A stretch of DNA of 64,000 bases from Ammoniphilus sp. CFH 90114 (GTDB taxonomy: Bacteria > Bacillota > Bacilli > Aneurinibacillales > RAOX-1): positions 62,001 to 126,000 of the forward strand of contig NZ_SDLI01000009.1 of the NCBI RefSeq assembly GCF_004123195.1. Direction: 5' to 3'. The position numbers and the translations under genes were made by a program. The stretch's first letter is position 1. Each line of letters starts with the position of its first letter. The notes beneath the pieces were generated by a model that was given only the letters and a program-made list of their open reading frames with translations, ran no database searches and was not told the DNA's origin. Of this stretch, positions 54,641 to 63,170 are shown in pieces.

Positions 54641-54730
54641 TCTTCACCCCTCCAATATAGCTTAAGCTCTATTCTATATCTTCTCCAAATTACCCTATGT
54701 AAGATGAGTAGGACACAATTTAATAGCTAT

Positions 54731-54760
54731 ATACTATATAGAGTGGGTCAACATTGTCAA
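54731..54760 (-). promoter_or_regulatory. Candidate mtnK promoter
   Basis: Minus strand TTGACA (54760-54755) and TAGTAT (54736-54731), 18 bp apart. No S-box lies between it and mtnK. Confidence 0.45.
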
Positions 54761-54796
54761 TGTCATAACATTTAGATTGTACGATTTTTTTCTCTA

Positions 54797-54825
54797 TTGA
54801 CTTTATCCAAGCAAAGGGATAAGAT
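54797..54825 (+). promoter_or_regulatory. Sigma-A promoter of mtnWXBD
   Basis: TTGACT (54797-54802) and TAAGAT (54820-54825) with a 17-bp spacer, about 40 bp before the SAM riboswitch. Confidence 0.6.
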
Positions 54826-54872
54826 TTTGAATGTATATATTACTAGTGTGTTACCTAACTTTATAATTTCAT

Positions 54873-55056
54873 CTTATCGAGAGATGGCTGAGGGACTGGC
54901 CCGATGACGCCCGGCAACCGATTTTTATTTTTCTCTAATTGAGCAGAATAAAAACACGGTGCTACATCCTGCAGAATGAAAGATATATTCTGAGAGATAA
55001 GTTGTATTTGACTCGTCATTCAAGTACCTCTTATCGCAAGAGGTACTTTTTATTTT
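54873..55056 (+). promoter_or_regulatory. SAM-I (S-box) riboswitch with terminator
   Basis: The conserved core is clear: CTTATCGAGAGATGGCTGAGG, GACTGGCCCGATGACGCCC, GGCAACC, then GGTGCTACATCC, and a closing GATAAG. The downstream hairpin AAGTACCTCTT/AAGAGGTACTT with a T-run (55022-55055) is the terminator. With SAM high, transcription stops before mtnW (known mechanism of this class). Confidence 0.95.
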
Positions 55057-55090
55057 TTCTTGATTCCTACTTGAAAGGGGTTAACAAGAG

Positions 55091-56281
55091 TTGTCTTACA
55101 TTACAGTCTCCTATCTTACAGAAGCAAAAAGCCTGGAAAAGAAGGCTGAAGCGATAGCAGTTGGCATGACAGTTGGAAGCTGGACGGACCTGCCTGCAGC
55201 AAAACAGGAAAAGCTTCAAAAACATCTTGGCCGCTCGGCCGGCGCCACCGTTTACGAAACCACGGCAGAGGGATTAGAGAGAGGTCTTATTAAAGTAGAG
55301 TATCCCGTAGTCAATTTCACCTACGATATTCCTTCCCTACTCACCAACGTATTCGGCAAGTTGTCCATGGACGGAAAGATTAGATTAGTCGATATCGATT
55401 TCCCTCAGGAATTTACAAGAGAATTCTCAGGACCCAAGTTCGGAATATCAGGGATAAGAGAGCTATTAAATGTACATGATCGTCCATTATTCATGAGTAT
55501 CTTCAAGTCTTGTATTGGACTTCCACTCGACGAATTAGTTGAGCAATTTAAACTGCAAGTCGAAGGCGGCGTCGATTTAGTTAAAGATGATGAAATCTTT
55601 TTTGCGGATGAACATGCCCCTTTCCTCGATCGCATCCGCGCCTGCAAGGAAGTGACAGAGGCCTCTGGTCGCCAAGTCCTTTATGCAGTTAATCTAACGG
55701 GACCGGTTACAGGGCTTGTAGATAAAGCAAAGAGAGCGATAGAAAACGGAGCGAATTGCTTACTCCTTAATGTTTTGCCTTATGGATTTGATATTCTAGC
55801 TCAACTAAGTCGAGATCCTGATATTAATGTTCCTATTATGGCCCACCCTGCTATGGCAGGTGCTCTATATCAGTCTTCGACTTACGGCATCTCTTCTCCC
55901 CTTGTTTTAGGGAAGCTTATGCGATTGGCTGGTGCAGACATTGGACTATTCCCTTCCCCTTATGGATCGGTAGCTCTGCCTAGACAAGAGGCCTTAGATA
56001 TTGCAACCCATCTAGTAGAAGAAATTCCAGGAATCAAGCCCACATTTCCTGTTCCTTCAGCTGGAATTCATCCCGGTATGGTTCCCCTACTGTATAAGGA
56101 CTTCGGCCTTAATCACATTGTCAATGCAGGTGGAGGCATCCATGGACATCCAGGCGGGCCAGTAAGTGGAGGACAAGCCTTCGTCGCAGCTATAGAAGCG
56201 ACAATGCAAGGTATTCCACTTGAACAGTCTAAGAGCCAAGAATTGCTCACTGCCATTGAGAAGTGGGGGATCGTAAAGTGA
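55091..56281 (+). CDS. mtnW: 2,3-diketo-5-methylthiopentyl-1-phosphate enolase (RuBisCO-like)
   Basis: Enolase of the methionine salvage pathway, 396 aa. The RuBisCO-like fold holds GGVDLVKDDE near 160-170, whose Lys is the carbamylated metal-binding position. TTG 55091 is behind AAAGGGG. Directly downstream of the S-box. Its stop overlaps the mtnX start by four bases. Confidence 0.95.
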   Translation: MSYITVSYLTEAKSLEKKAEAIAVGMTVGSWTDLPAAKQEKLQKHLGRSAGATVYETTAEGLERGLIKVEYPVVNFTYDIPSLLTNVFGKLSMDGKIRLVDIDFPQEFTREFSGPKFGISGIRELLNVHDRPLFMSIFKSCIGLPLDELVEQFKLQVEGGVDLVKDDEIFFADEHAPFLDRIRACKEVTEASGRQVLYAVNLTGPVTGLVDKAKRAIENGANCLLLNVLPYGFDILAQLSRDPDINVPIMAHPAMAGALYQSSTYGISSPLVLGKLMRLAGADIGLFPSPYGSVALPRQEALDIATHLVEEIPGIKPTFPVPSAGIHPGMVPLLYKDFGLNHIVNAGGGIHGHPGGPVSGGQAFVAAIEATMQGIPLEQSKSQELLTAIEKWGIVK

Positions 56282-56955
56282 CTAAACAACTAATTCTATT
56301 TTGCGATTTTGACGGTACAATTACAGAAAAAGATAACATTGTAGATATCATGAGAGAATTTTCTCCCCAGGGCTGGGAAGAAATTGTTAAAGATATTTTA
56401 GACCAACGCAAGACCATTCGTACGGGTGTAGGTGAACTCTTTTCCCTCATTCCTAGCAGCCAAAAAGAACAAATTACTCAATTTGTGTTAGAAAAAGCCA
56501 ATATTAGAGCAGGGTTCCAAGACTTTGTTACTTTTACCGAAGAACAAGGAATCAAGCTCCTCATCACGAGCGGCGGGATAGACTTCTTCATTCATCCTAT
56601 GTTGGAGCACTACGGGCTATTAGATCGGATCTATTGTAACAGTGCAAGATTCGATGACCCTACGATTCAGATTACTTGGCCGAATGCATGTGACGAGCAT
56701 TGTGACGTAGATTGCGGAATGTGTAAAACAAGCATTATCCGCTCTTACCCAACAGATCAATATTATAAAGTCGTAATTGGAGACAGCATTACCGATTTAG
56801 CTGGAGCCAAGATTGCGGACCATACGATTGCCAGATCGTTCTTAAAGCAGAAGTGTGAGGAACTAGGCCTGCCTTATTCCTCTTTCGAAACTTTTCACGA
56901 TGTAATAGACACCTTAAAAAGGTTACAGCAAGAAGTGCATCCACACTCCTTGTAA
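56278..56955 (+). CDS. mtnX: 2-hydroxy-3-keto-5-methylthiopentenyl-1-phosphate phosphatase
   Basis: HAD-family phosphatase, 226 aa from GTG 56278 (overlapping mtnW TGA as GTGA, site GGGGGATC). The nucleophile motif DFDGTITE is near residue 9-16 and motif IV with GDSITDLAGA is near 165. A Cys-rich insert DEHCDVDCGMCK is typical of MtnX. Confidence 0.95.
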   Translation: MTKQLILFCDFDGTITEKDNIVDIMREFSPQGWEEIVKDILDQRKTIRTGVGELFSLIPSSQKEQITQFVLEKANIRAGFQDFVTFTEEQGIKLLITSGGIDFFIHPMLEHYGLLDRIYCNSARFDDPTIQITWPNACDEHCDVDCGMCKTSIIRSYPTDQYYKVVIGDSITDLAGAKIADHTIARSFLKQKCEELGLPYSSFETFHDVIDTLKRLQQEVHPHSL

Positions 56956-56974
56956 TAAGAAGGAGGAATAAATC

Positions 56975-57640
56975 ATGAATTATGCGATTCACGCGGATAC
57001 AAGACAAGAAATCATACACAGCCTTAACGAAGTGAAGCAGAATTTTGCTAATCGCGGATGGTTCCCTGGGACAAGTGGTAACCTCTCTATCAAGGTACAA
57101 GATCATCCTGTAATCTTTGCCGTTACTGCTAGCGGAAAAGACAAGACAAAAATTACGCCTAATGACTATTTATTTGTAGATATCGATGCTAAACCTGTTG
57201 AACAGACCAATCTGAAGCCATCAGCTGAAACTCTCGTTCACTCTGTTGTCTACGACAAGATCCAAGACGCGGGTGCCGTCTTTCATGTCCATACGATCGC
57301 TAACAACGTAGTGTCCGAACTCTATGGTGATCAAGGCTACTTTGAAATTGGAAATCAAGAACTGATAAAAGGACTTGGAATTTGGGATGAAGGAGCTGTC
57401 ATTCAGATTCCTATCGTAGAAAACTACGCCGACATCCCTCGCTTAGCGAAGGAAATTGAAAAAGTCCTTAACCCGCAAATTCCAGGCGTACTGATTCGCA
57501 ACCATGGGATCTACGCTTGGGGACGCAATGATTTTGAAACGAAACGACATGTAGAAGCATTCGAATTTTTATTTGAATATCACTTACGACTTTTACAGAC
57601 GAGACATTTAGTCAAGACCAACGTTTTAGTAAATTCTTAA
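56975..57640 (+). CDS. mtnB: Methylthioribulose-1-phosphate dehydratase
   Basis: Class II aldolase-fold dehydratase, 221 aa. Zinc ligands in FHVHTIANN and in IRNHGIYAWG, and GTSGNLSIK in the substrate loop. ATG follows AAGGAGG. It acts before mtnW in the pathway although it comes after it in the operon. Confidence 0.95.
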   Translation: MNYAIHADTRQEIIHSLNEVKQNFANRGWFPGTSGNLSIKVQDHPVIFAVTASGKDKTKITPNDYLFVDIDAKPVEQTNLKPSAETLVHSVVYDKIQDAGAVFHVHTIANNVVSELYGDQGYFEIGNQELIKGLGIWDEGAVIQIPIVENYADIPRLAKEIEKVLNPQIPGVLIRNHGIYAWGRNDFETKRHVEAFEFLFEYHLRLLQTRHLVKTNVLVNS

Positions 57641-57662
57641 TGCACTTAGGAGGAATGAAGAA

Positions 57663-58202
57663 GTGGCATCCATCGTACTCAGAAAAACAGGGGAACGAAT
57701 CGAAGGAAATGACAAGGTTGGAGCGTTCTTGAACGAGCAAGGCGTCCTCTTCGAACACTGGAATACAGATAAAATCCCTGCAGAACTAGCTGGCAGATGT
57801 AATTTAAATGACGAAGAAAAGCAACAAACCCTTCAAGTATTTGAAGATGATATTAAGTCCCTTGCCGAGCGTCGCGGTTACGTGAACTGGGATGTAGTAG
57901 CTCTTACAGAGTCTACTCCAAACCTAGATGAACTGTTAAAGAAATTTGAAGAAGTCCACACCCACACAGAAGACGAAGTTCGCGCCATTACAGCAGGCCA
58001 TGGCATTTTTATTATTAAGGGACAAGGCGATACGGGCTACTTTGATGTAGAGCTTGAAGCGGGCGATGTCATCTCTGTTCCAGAGAACACTCCTCACTTC
58101 TTCACTTTAATGCAAGACCGTCAGGTCGTTGCTGTTCGCTTATTCATCGAACCAGCAGGATGGATTGCTCAGCCTTTCCAGGACCCCGAGTTCGCTAAGT
58201 AA
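57663..58202 (+). CDS. mtnD: Acireductone dioxygenase
   Basis: Cupin metalloenzyme, 179 aa, forming the 2-keto acid precursor of methionine. Metal ligands in HTHTEDEVR (H-x-H-x3-E) and a later His in NTPHFF. GTG 57663 follows GGAGGAATG. Last gene of the operon. The aminotransferase (mtnE) is not in this window. Confidence 0.95.
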   Translation: MASIVLRKTGERIEGNDKVGAFLNEQGVLFEHWNTDKIPAELAGRCNLNDEEKQQTLQVFEDDIKSLAERRGYVNWDVVALTESTPNLDELLKKFEEVHTHTEDEVRAITAGHGIFIIKGQGDTGYFDVELEAGDVISVPENTPHFFTLMQDRQVVAVRLFIEPAGWIAQPFQDPEFAK

Positions 58203-58212
58203 AGATCTAAAG

Positions 58213-58245
58213 AAAAAAAGTCCTTGTACACTCAAGGACTTTTTC
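58213..58245. terminator. Bidirectional terminator between mtnD and the ABC exporter
   Basis: Perfect arms AAAAAGTCCTTG and CAAGGACTTTTT around TACACT; T-rich on both strands, serving both convergent genes. Confidence 0.9.
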
Positions 58246-60003
58246 TTATTCGGTTACCGGTGAACCAAGGTGCTGGACCGTAAACAATTTATAGTAAGCA
58301 CCTTCCGCATTCATAAGCTCCTGGTGAGTCCCCATTTCACGGATAGATCCGTCTGAAATCAACACAATTTTATCAGCATGGGTAATCGTAGATAAACGAT
58401 GCGCGACAATAAAGGTCGTTCGATCCTTCGCCAATCTCTCTAAGGACTGCTGAATAAGCTGCTCAGATTCCAAATCAAGAGCAGATGTAGCCTCGTCTAA
58501 GATCAAGATTCTAGGATTCTTAAGAAACACACGAGCAATCGCAATCCGCTGTTTCTGTCCACCGGAAAGCTTCACGCCTCGCTCCCCTATTTCCGTACCA
58601 TAGCCATCTGGCAGAGGCATGATAAAATCATGAGCATTCGCTGCCTTGGCAGCTTCGATCATATCTTCTTCTGTTGCATTGGGGTTACCCATCAAAATAT
58701 TTTCCCTGATCGAATCGCTAAACAGGATATTATCTTGCAGCACCATACCGATCTGGCTTCTCAGGCTCTTAAGCGTGACGTCGCGAATATCATGACCGTC
58801 AAGATACACGGCTCCACCAGATACATCATAAAACCGCGGAATAAGACTAATAAGTGAAGATTTCCCTCCCCCACTCATCCCGACCAAGGCGACCGTCTGA
58901 CCTTCCTCAACGACCAAATCAATGTTATGGAGAACCTCATCTCCAGTGTCACGATAGCGGAACGATACTTGATCGAAGACCACTCTTCCTCTCACTTCCT
59001 TCAGTTCCATTGCCCCCAACTTATCTCGTATATCATAAGACTCATCAAACAGTTCAAACATGCGGTCCATGGAGGCAATAGACTGCGTCAAGGTCGTAGA
59101 TGAGTTAACCAGCCTTCTTAATGGACTATACAATCGCTCAAGGTAAGCATAGAAAGCGATAAGTGCTCCAATAGTTAGATTCTCATGAACCACCTGATAT
59201 CCGGCATACGTAATGACAAGAAGCGGTGCAATATCGGTTATCGTATTGGTTACGGCAAACGTCTTGGCATTCCATACGGTATGATCCACCGCTTTATCTA
59301 AGAATTTTTGGTTCCGTCTCTCAAATTGCTTCTGCTCATGATCCTCAAGGGCAAATCCCTTCACCACAGCAATTCCTTGGATCCGCTCATGCAGATGTCC
59401 TTGTAGCTCAGCGAGAGCCTGGGAGCGAGTTTTGGTGAGTTGGCGCAGCCTCTGATAGAAGTACTTAATAGAAAAACCGTATAAAGGAAACACAGCGATC
59501 GCGACAAGCGTTAGCTTGACATCCATACTTAACATGATGCCTATGGCAATAAGTAAAGTAGCTAAATCCAGCCATAGATTCATCAGCCCTGTCATAATGA
59601 AATTTTTCGTTTGCTCTACATCATTAATCACCCGAGAGATGACTTCACCCACCTTGGTATTCTGATAATACCGAAGTGACAGGCGTTGTAGATGGGAAAA
59701 CAGCTTATCCCGGATATCAAACAGGATTTGGTTAGAGGATAATTGCGCATAGTACTGTCGATAATACTCAATTGGGTAACGGACAAGGGTAAAAACAATA
59801 AAGGTAAGCCCCATGATCCAATAGAGTCGCTCTAGTTTTACCTCCCCAGGTAAATCAGCCAACAACAAATCATCGATTACATACATAATGATGAGCGGCA
59901 GAGCTAAAGGAAGGCCAAATTTAAACAGTCCAATAATAATCGTAGCCATAATAAGCTTCCAATAAGGCCTAACAAAGGTAAAATATCGTTTAATACTCTC
60001 CAT
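58246..60003 (-). CDS. ygaD: ABC transporter with fused membrane and ATPase domains (YgaD-like)
   Basis: Exporter of 585 aa: six-helix ABC membrane domain (about 15-300) and ATPase (about 335-575) with Walker A GMSGGGKSSL, signature LSGGQKQR and LILDEATSALD. Multidrug or lipid export is likely but not shown. It is adjacent to ygaC, as in B. subtilis, supporting the name. ATG 60003 follows GGGATGAAG. Confidence 0.9.
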   Translation of the reverse strand: MESIKRYFTFVRPYWKLIMATIIIGLFKFGLPLALPLIIMYVIDDLLLADLPGEVKLERLYWIMGLTFIVFTLVRYPIEYYRQYYAQLSSNQILFDIRDKLFSHLQRLSLRYYQNTKVGEVISRVINDVEQTKNFIMTGLMNLWLDLATLLIAIGIMLSMDVKLTLVAIAVFPLYGFSIKYFYQRLRQLTKTRSQALAELQGHLHERIQGIAVVKGFALEDHEQKQFERRNQKFLDKAVDHTVWNAKTFAVTNTITDIAPLLVITYAGYQVVHENLTIGALIAFYAYLERLYSPLRRLVNSSTTLTQSIASMDRMFELFDESYDIRDKLGAMELKEVRGRVVFDQVSFRYRDTGDEVLHNIDLVVEEGQTVALVGMSGGGKSSLISLIPRFYDVSGGAVYLDGHDIRDVTLKSLRSQIGMVLQDNILFSDSIRENILMGNPNATEEDMIEAAKAANAHDFIMPLPDGYGTEIGERGVKLSGGQKQRIAIARVFLKNPRILILDEATSALDLESEQLIQQSLERLAKDRTTFIVAHRLSTITHADKIVLISDGSIREMGTHQELMNAEGAYYKLFTVQHLGSPVTE

Positions 60004-60035
60004 TTCTTCATCCCTTCATTGTAAGCCTCAGTGAA

Positions 60036-60062
60036 CAAAAAACCCCTTCACAAAGGAGGGAA
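60036..60062 (-). terminator. Terminator of ygaC
   Basis: Minus-strand arms CCCTCCTT and AAGGGG around TGTG, then TTTTTTG. Confidence 0.65.
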
Positions 60063-60089
60063 AAAATTCCATCCATTGTAGAAGGAGGC

Positions 60090-60617
60090 TCACTTGTTCT
60101 GTAAAATTAAAAATCGCTCATACCAACGTTCCACGAAGCCAGGGTGAAATGCCCCCCTCTTCTCCTGAAGCCAACCGACTACTTCTTCAGCTGCCCGATT
60201 CACTTGAGCCATCACGTCCGGCGGATAATGCATCAGCTTACTGTGAACAGAGAATTCCTCCTTGTCCAAGATCACGTAAGACATATCCGGGTAGACCTTC
60301 ACATCTAAATCATAATCAATATATGATAAGACATCATGTCTAAAGGAAAAAGGTGAACCAATATTACAGTAATAATAAATTCCGTCATCACGAATCATGG
60401 CAATCGTATTAAACCATTGTCCACGGCCGAAAGTACAAATAGCAGGCTCCCTCGTCCGCCATTCTCTTCCATCAGCCTCTGTCACCCTAACATTATCATT
60501 CGCGCCGATCAGTACCGAATCGCTAATGTGCAGAACCATGGTCTTGTCCCATGCTCTATGGAATGACTTGTCGTGCTTATAGCTCTCTACTCTGATATAT
60601 GTTCCTGGGGAAGCCAT
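60090..60617 (-). CDS. ygaC: DUF402 family nucleoside tri/diphosphatase (YgaC-like)
   Basis: Protein of 175 aa with the DUF402 features: RVESYKHDKSFHRAWDKT at the N-terminus, TREPAICTFGRGQWFNTIAM, IYYYCNIGSPF and YIDYDLDVKVYPD carrying acidic metal ligands. The family hydrolyses nucleoside di- and triphosphates. ATG follows GAAAGGAGAG. It is upstream of the ygaD-like exporter and followed by a terminator. Confidence 0.9.
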   Translation of the reverse strand: MASPGTYIRVESYKHDKSFHRAWDKTMVLHISDSVLIGANDNVRVTEADGREWRTREPAICTFGRGQWFNTIAMIRDDGIYYYCNIGSPFSFRHDVLSYIDYDLDVKVYPDMSYVILDKEEFSVHSKLMHYPPDVMAQVNRAAEEVVGWLQEKRGAFHPGFVERWYERFLILQNK

Positions 60618-60635
60618 TGTTCTCTCCTTTCGCGA

Positions 60636-61055
60636 TTATGGACTGGATGTTAGGCTCTTGGACAAGGTAATATATTCTTGCACCTCATATCCTAGACTGT
60701 GGTAAAACGGAATGACTGTCTTATTATTCTGATTGACCATAATAATGACACGAGTGGCTCCTCTCTGCTTGAGACGCTTCTCAAGCGCCACAACCAACTC
60801 CTTACCCACACCATGTCCCTGATAATTAGGATTTACTGCCAAGCGATAGAAGTACCCTCTTGTCCCATCCAAAGTACCAACGATAACTCCTACAACACGC
60901 TCTTCAGCCTCCGCTACCAATACAAGCTCGCTATCCCATGCCAACTGCTTGGCTAGGTCATCCATCGATTCAGCTTCTTTTTTCTCCAAGCCTGTTTCTC
61001 TCCAAATAGTAGTAATCGCTACGTAATCTCCTAATCGAAAAGATCTGATCCTCAC
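60636..61055 (-). CDS. GNAT family N-acetyltransferase
   Basis: Protein of 139 aa with a full GNAT core: RLAVNPNYQGHGVGKELV (acetyl-CoA loop QGHGVG) and a closing IPFYHSLGYEV. The start is GTG 61055, nine bases after GGGAGG. It precedes ygaC by 18 bp and may share its transcript. Substrate unknown. Confidence 0.9.
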   Translation of the reverse strand: MRIRSFRLGDYVAITTIWRETGLEKKEAESMDDLAKQLAWDSELVLVAEAEERVVGVIVGTLDGTRGYFYRLAVNPNYQGHGVGKELVVALEKRLKQRGATRVIIMVNQNNKTVIPFYHSLGYEVQEYITLSKSLTSSP

Positions 61056-61229
61056 AGCTGTGGGCCTCCCTATCCGTTTGATCTTTTCTTATTTTACACT
61101 ATAGATCATCTATTGTCTGCCTTATTCGGGTATAAATGTATGCAGCTATTGGAAAATTCATCTCATTCCTTCATTAAATAGGTGAGTAAAACCAAAGGCA
61201 GATACCTTCCGTTGTTCGTTGACATAAAA

Positions 61230-61496
61230 TTAGTTGAACAAGGACTTAGCCGTTAAATGAAATTGGGTTTCCCACTTCTCAATTAAGATCGTTTTCATTC
61301 TCTGCATCAATCTTAATTGGATAAGCTGACCCTCTATTTCTCTTAATTCATACTCCCTATCCAATTGAACAGCACGTTCATGGCGGACTAGCAGCATCTT
61401 TTCCATGGTCTGGTAAGCCTTTAACTCCATTTGTTCCCTATCAATAGCATCTGTAACCTCAGCCTGCCATGACAACCACTTTTCAAAATCTAGCAT
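61230..61496 (-). CDS. Coiled-coil hypothetical protein, 88 aa
   Basis: Almost entirely helical, charged and Leu-rich (EKMLLVRHERAVQLDREYEL), with a strong ribosome site AAGGAGGAA. No family recognised; the shape recalls FliJ-like chaperones, but with no flagellar neighbours I do not propose that. Confidence 0.7.
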   Translation of the reverse strand: MLDFEKWLSWQAEVTDAIDREQMELKAYQTMEKMLLVRHERAVQLDREYELREIEGQLIQLRLMQRMKTILIEKWETQFHLTAKSLFN

Positions 61497-61583
61497 GTCC
61501 GCTTCCTCCTTGTTTGAATTTTCTAACTATATATCCATTATAAACGATTTCCCCCTTTCCAAACCTTAGATTCTTTTGTCGAA

Positions 61584-61622
61584 AAATAAAAAAAGAATCG
61601 TGTCTTTGGGACTCACGATTCT
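61584..61622 (-). terminator. Terminator embedding the end of gntR copy 1
   Basis: Arms AAAAGAATCGTG and CACGATTCTTTT; the TGA stop codon of the regulator lies in the 5' arm, so translation to the end would interfere with hairpin formation. Confidence 0.85.
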
Positions 61623-62311
61623 TTTGAAGTGCCTATCATCTTTTCTAATGATTCGAGATAGGATTGTTTGGAATTCTCTATATGCAATTGAGCAAGCTCT
61701 TCAGCAAGAGAAGCGTTCCCCTCTTTTATGGCTTCCGCAATATCACGGTGTTCCTCGAACGCACGTCTTCTCCGCTCAGAAGTTTCATGTGAGACGAATG
61801 CAAAAGCACGAATATACTCAATCTGGCTCTTCAGAATCTCATATAACCTAGGACTCTGAGCGGCTAAATGAATCGTATCCCGCATCTCTAAGTGAAATTG
61901 AGAATAATCCCTGTCGTTTAAATCGCCTGCTAATGCTTCATTAATAGCTTCAATTAAATTCTCAAGGTTTTGTCGATGCTCCGCATTAAGCTTCTCTGTA
62001 GCTAAGCGAACCGCTAAACTCTCTAAAGTAGAGAGGATCGTAAACACCTCAACAATCTCTTCAGTCGTCATCTTCGAGACCACCACACCTTTGCGAGGCA
62101 TGGTCTTCACAAAACCAACGGATTCCAAACGGAACAAAGCTTCACGAATCGGAGTGCGACTAATGTTAAGCTTCTCAGCCAATTCTCTCTCCACAATTCG
62201 ATCTCCGGATTTATATTCCCCTCTTAGGATCGCATTCTTAATGTACTCGAACACCTTATCTCTAATGGGGCTAATCTCACTATTCCATCCTTGATCTCCG
62301 AATTCAGCCAT
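61613..62311 (-). CDS. GntR family regulator, FadR subfamily (copy 1)
   Basis: DNA-binding repressor-type protein, 232 aa. Winged helix (about 12-80) with NISRTPIREALFRLES, and an FCD effector domain (about 95-215) with metal-ligand-like His residues in FHLEMRDTIHL, EEHRDIAE and LHIENSKQ. ATG follows AAAGGAGGTG. Closely similar to the copy at 63171-63854, so the two are paralogues. Effector unknown (organic acids are usual). Confidence 0.93.
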   Translation of the reverse strand: MAEFGDQGWNSEISPIRDKVFEYIKNAILRGEYKSGDRIVERELAEKLNISRTPIREALFRLESVGFVKTMPRKGVVVSKMTTEEIVEVFTILSTLESLAVRLATEKLNAEHRQNLENLIEAINEALAGDLNDRDYSQFHLEMRDTIHLAAQSPRLYEILKSQIEYIRAFAFVSHETSERRRRAFEEHRDIAEAIKEGNASLAEELAQLHIENSKQSYLESLEKMIGTSKES

Positions 62312-62371
62312 TCCTTGTGCACCTCCTTTTTCTCTAATATGTTAACCTATTTAGAATGCATATTTAACTAA

Positions 62372-62390
62372 ATTGTACTTTATATACAAT
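62372..62390. promoter_or_regulatory. Palindrome in the gntR copy 1 promoter region
   Basis: ATTGTA-N7-TACAAT, about 60 bp upstream of the start and overlapping a TATAAA-like -10. It could be an autoregulatory operator; this is inferred from position and symmetry. Confidence 0.35.
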
Positions 62391-62401
62391 AGAAGAGAAA
62401 G

Positions 62402-62614
62402 CTAAATTTTCGTATAAATATGCGTAATTTTCCGTTTATTACTCCTTACGGTTGTGATCACAGAGAATATATAGGGGATTTTCCTTACAGAAACGATGAT
62501 GGCAAGGAAAATGGGAATCCATACGGCACGATGAAAGTCTCCACTATAAGCGATCCAGGTTAGAATCATGGTAGCCACCACGACTAATAAATCTTGGTTT
62601 AATCTCGTATTCAT
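62402..62614 (-). CDS. Small membrane protein, 70 aa
   Basis: Two predicted helices (LLVVVATMILTWIAY and WIPIFLAIIVSV) and a basic C-terminal end (SNKRKITH). ATG 62614 follows GGAGAAAGAA; an ATG at 62626 is less well placed. No family recognised. It lies between the ferredoxin and gntR copy 1. A dyad of ACTRTAT type lies just upstream. Confidence 0.65.
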   Translation of the reverse strand: MNTRLNQDLLVVVATMILTWIAYSGDFHRAVWIPIFLAIIVSVRKIPYIFSVITTVRSNKRKITHIYTKI

Positions 62615-62719
62615 TTCTTTCTCCATTCCTACACTATATGGTATTCGGTATACAGTACGCTCATGATTATAACTGTAATTTTTAAAAATACCAGAAGTAA
62701 AATGTTACAATTTCATGAA

Positions 62720-62758
62720 CAAAAAAGAAGATATCCCAGAAAAACCGGAATATCTTCC
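62720..62758 (-). terminator. Terminator of the ferredoxin gene
   Basis: Minus-strand arms GAAGATAT and ATATCTTC with a 12-14 base internal part, then TTTTTTG. Confidence 0.78.
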
Positions 62759-62767
62759 TTTTTTGTT

Positions 62768-63106
62768 TTATTTAGATTCCCAATGCGCTTTTAGCTTCGC
62801 ATTTTCTTTTACCTTAACATTTCCATCCCAAGTCACTTTAACGTCACCTGTAGCAAAGCTCATGCAAGCTAAACGATAACCGTTAGCTAATTGCTCTTCC
62901 GTTAATCGATGAGTTTCGTGCTTACGAATTTTCGTAAGATTTTCTGCTCCTTCTTCCACGTGAATCTTACAAGTACCGCATAGTCCTCCTCCACACTTGT
63001 AAGGAAGTTCCGCGTTGTTACGAATCGCACTTGCAAGTAGGTTAGTTTCTACACCAGCTTCAAACTCTACTACTTTCCCGGATGTCTGAAATTGAATCTT
63101 TGCCAT
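62768..63106 (-). CDS. 2Fe-2S plant-type ferredoxin
   Basis: Electron carrier of 112 aa with Cys38, Cys43, Cys46 and Cys81 (C-x4-C-x2-C-x34-C), the plant-type 2Fe-2S pattern, in YKCGGGLCGTCKIHVEEG. Partner unknown; no oxygenase or reductase is adjacent. ATG follows AGGGAGGG. It stands between two paralogous regulators. Confidence 0.93.
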   Translation of the reverse strand: MAKIQFQTSGKVVEFEAGVETNLLASAIRNNAELPYKCGGGLCGTCKIHVEEGAENLTKIRKHETHRLTEEQLANGYRLACMSFATGDVKVTWDGNVKVKENAKLKAHWESK

Positions 63107-63170
63107 AGTTGGCCCTCCCTTATATTGTGGTTTTATGATGGTACAGGTTTCTCTACTCCAAATTGTCTTT

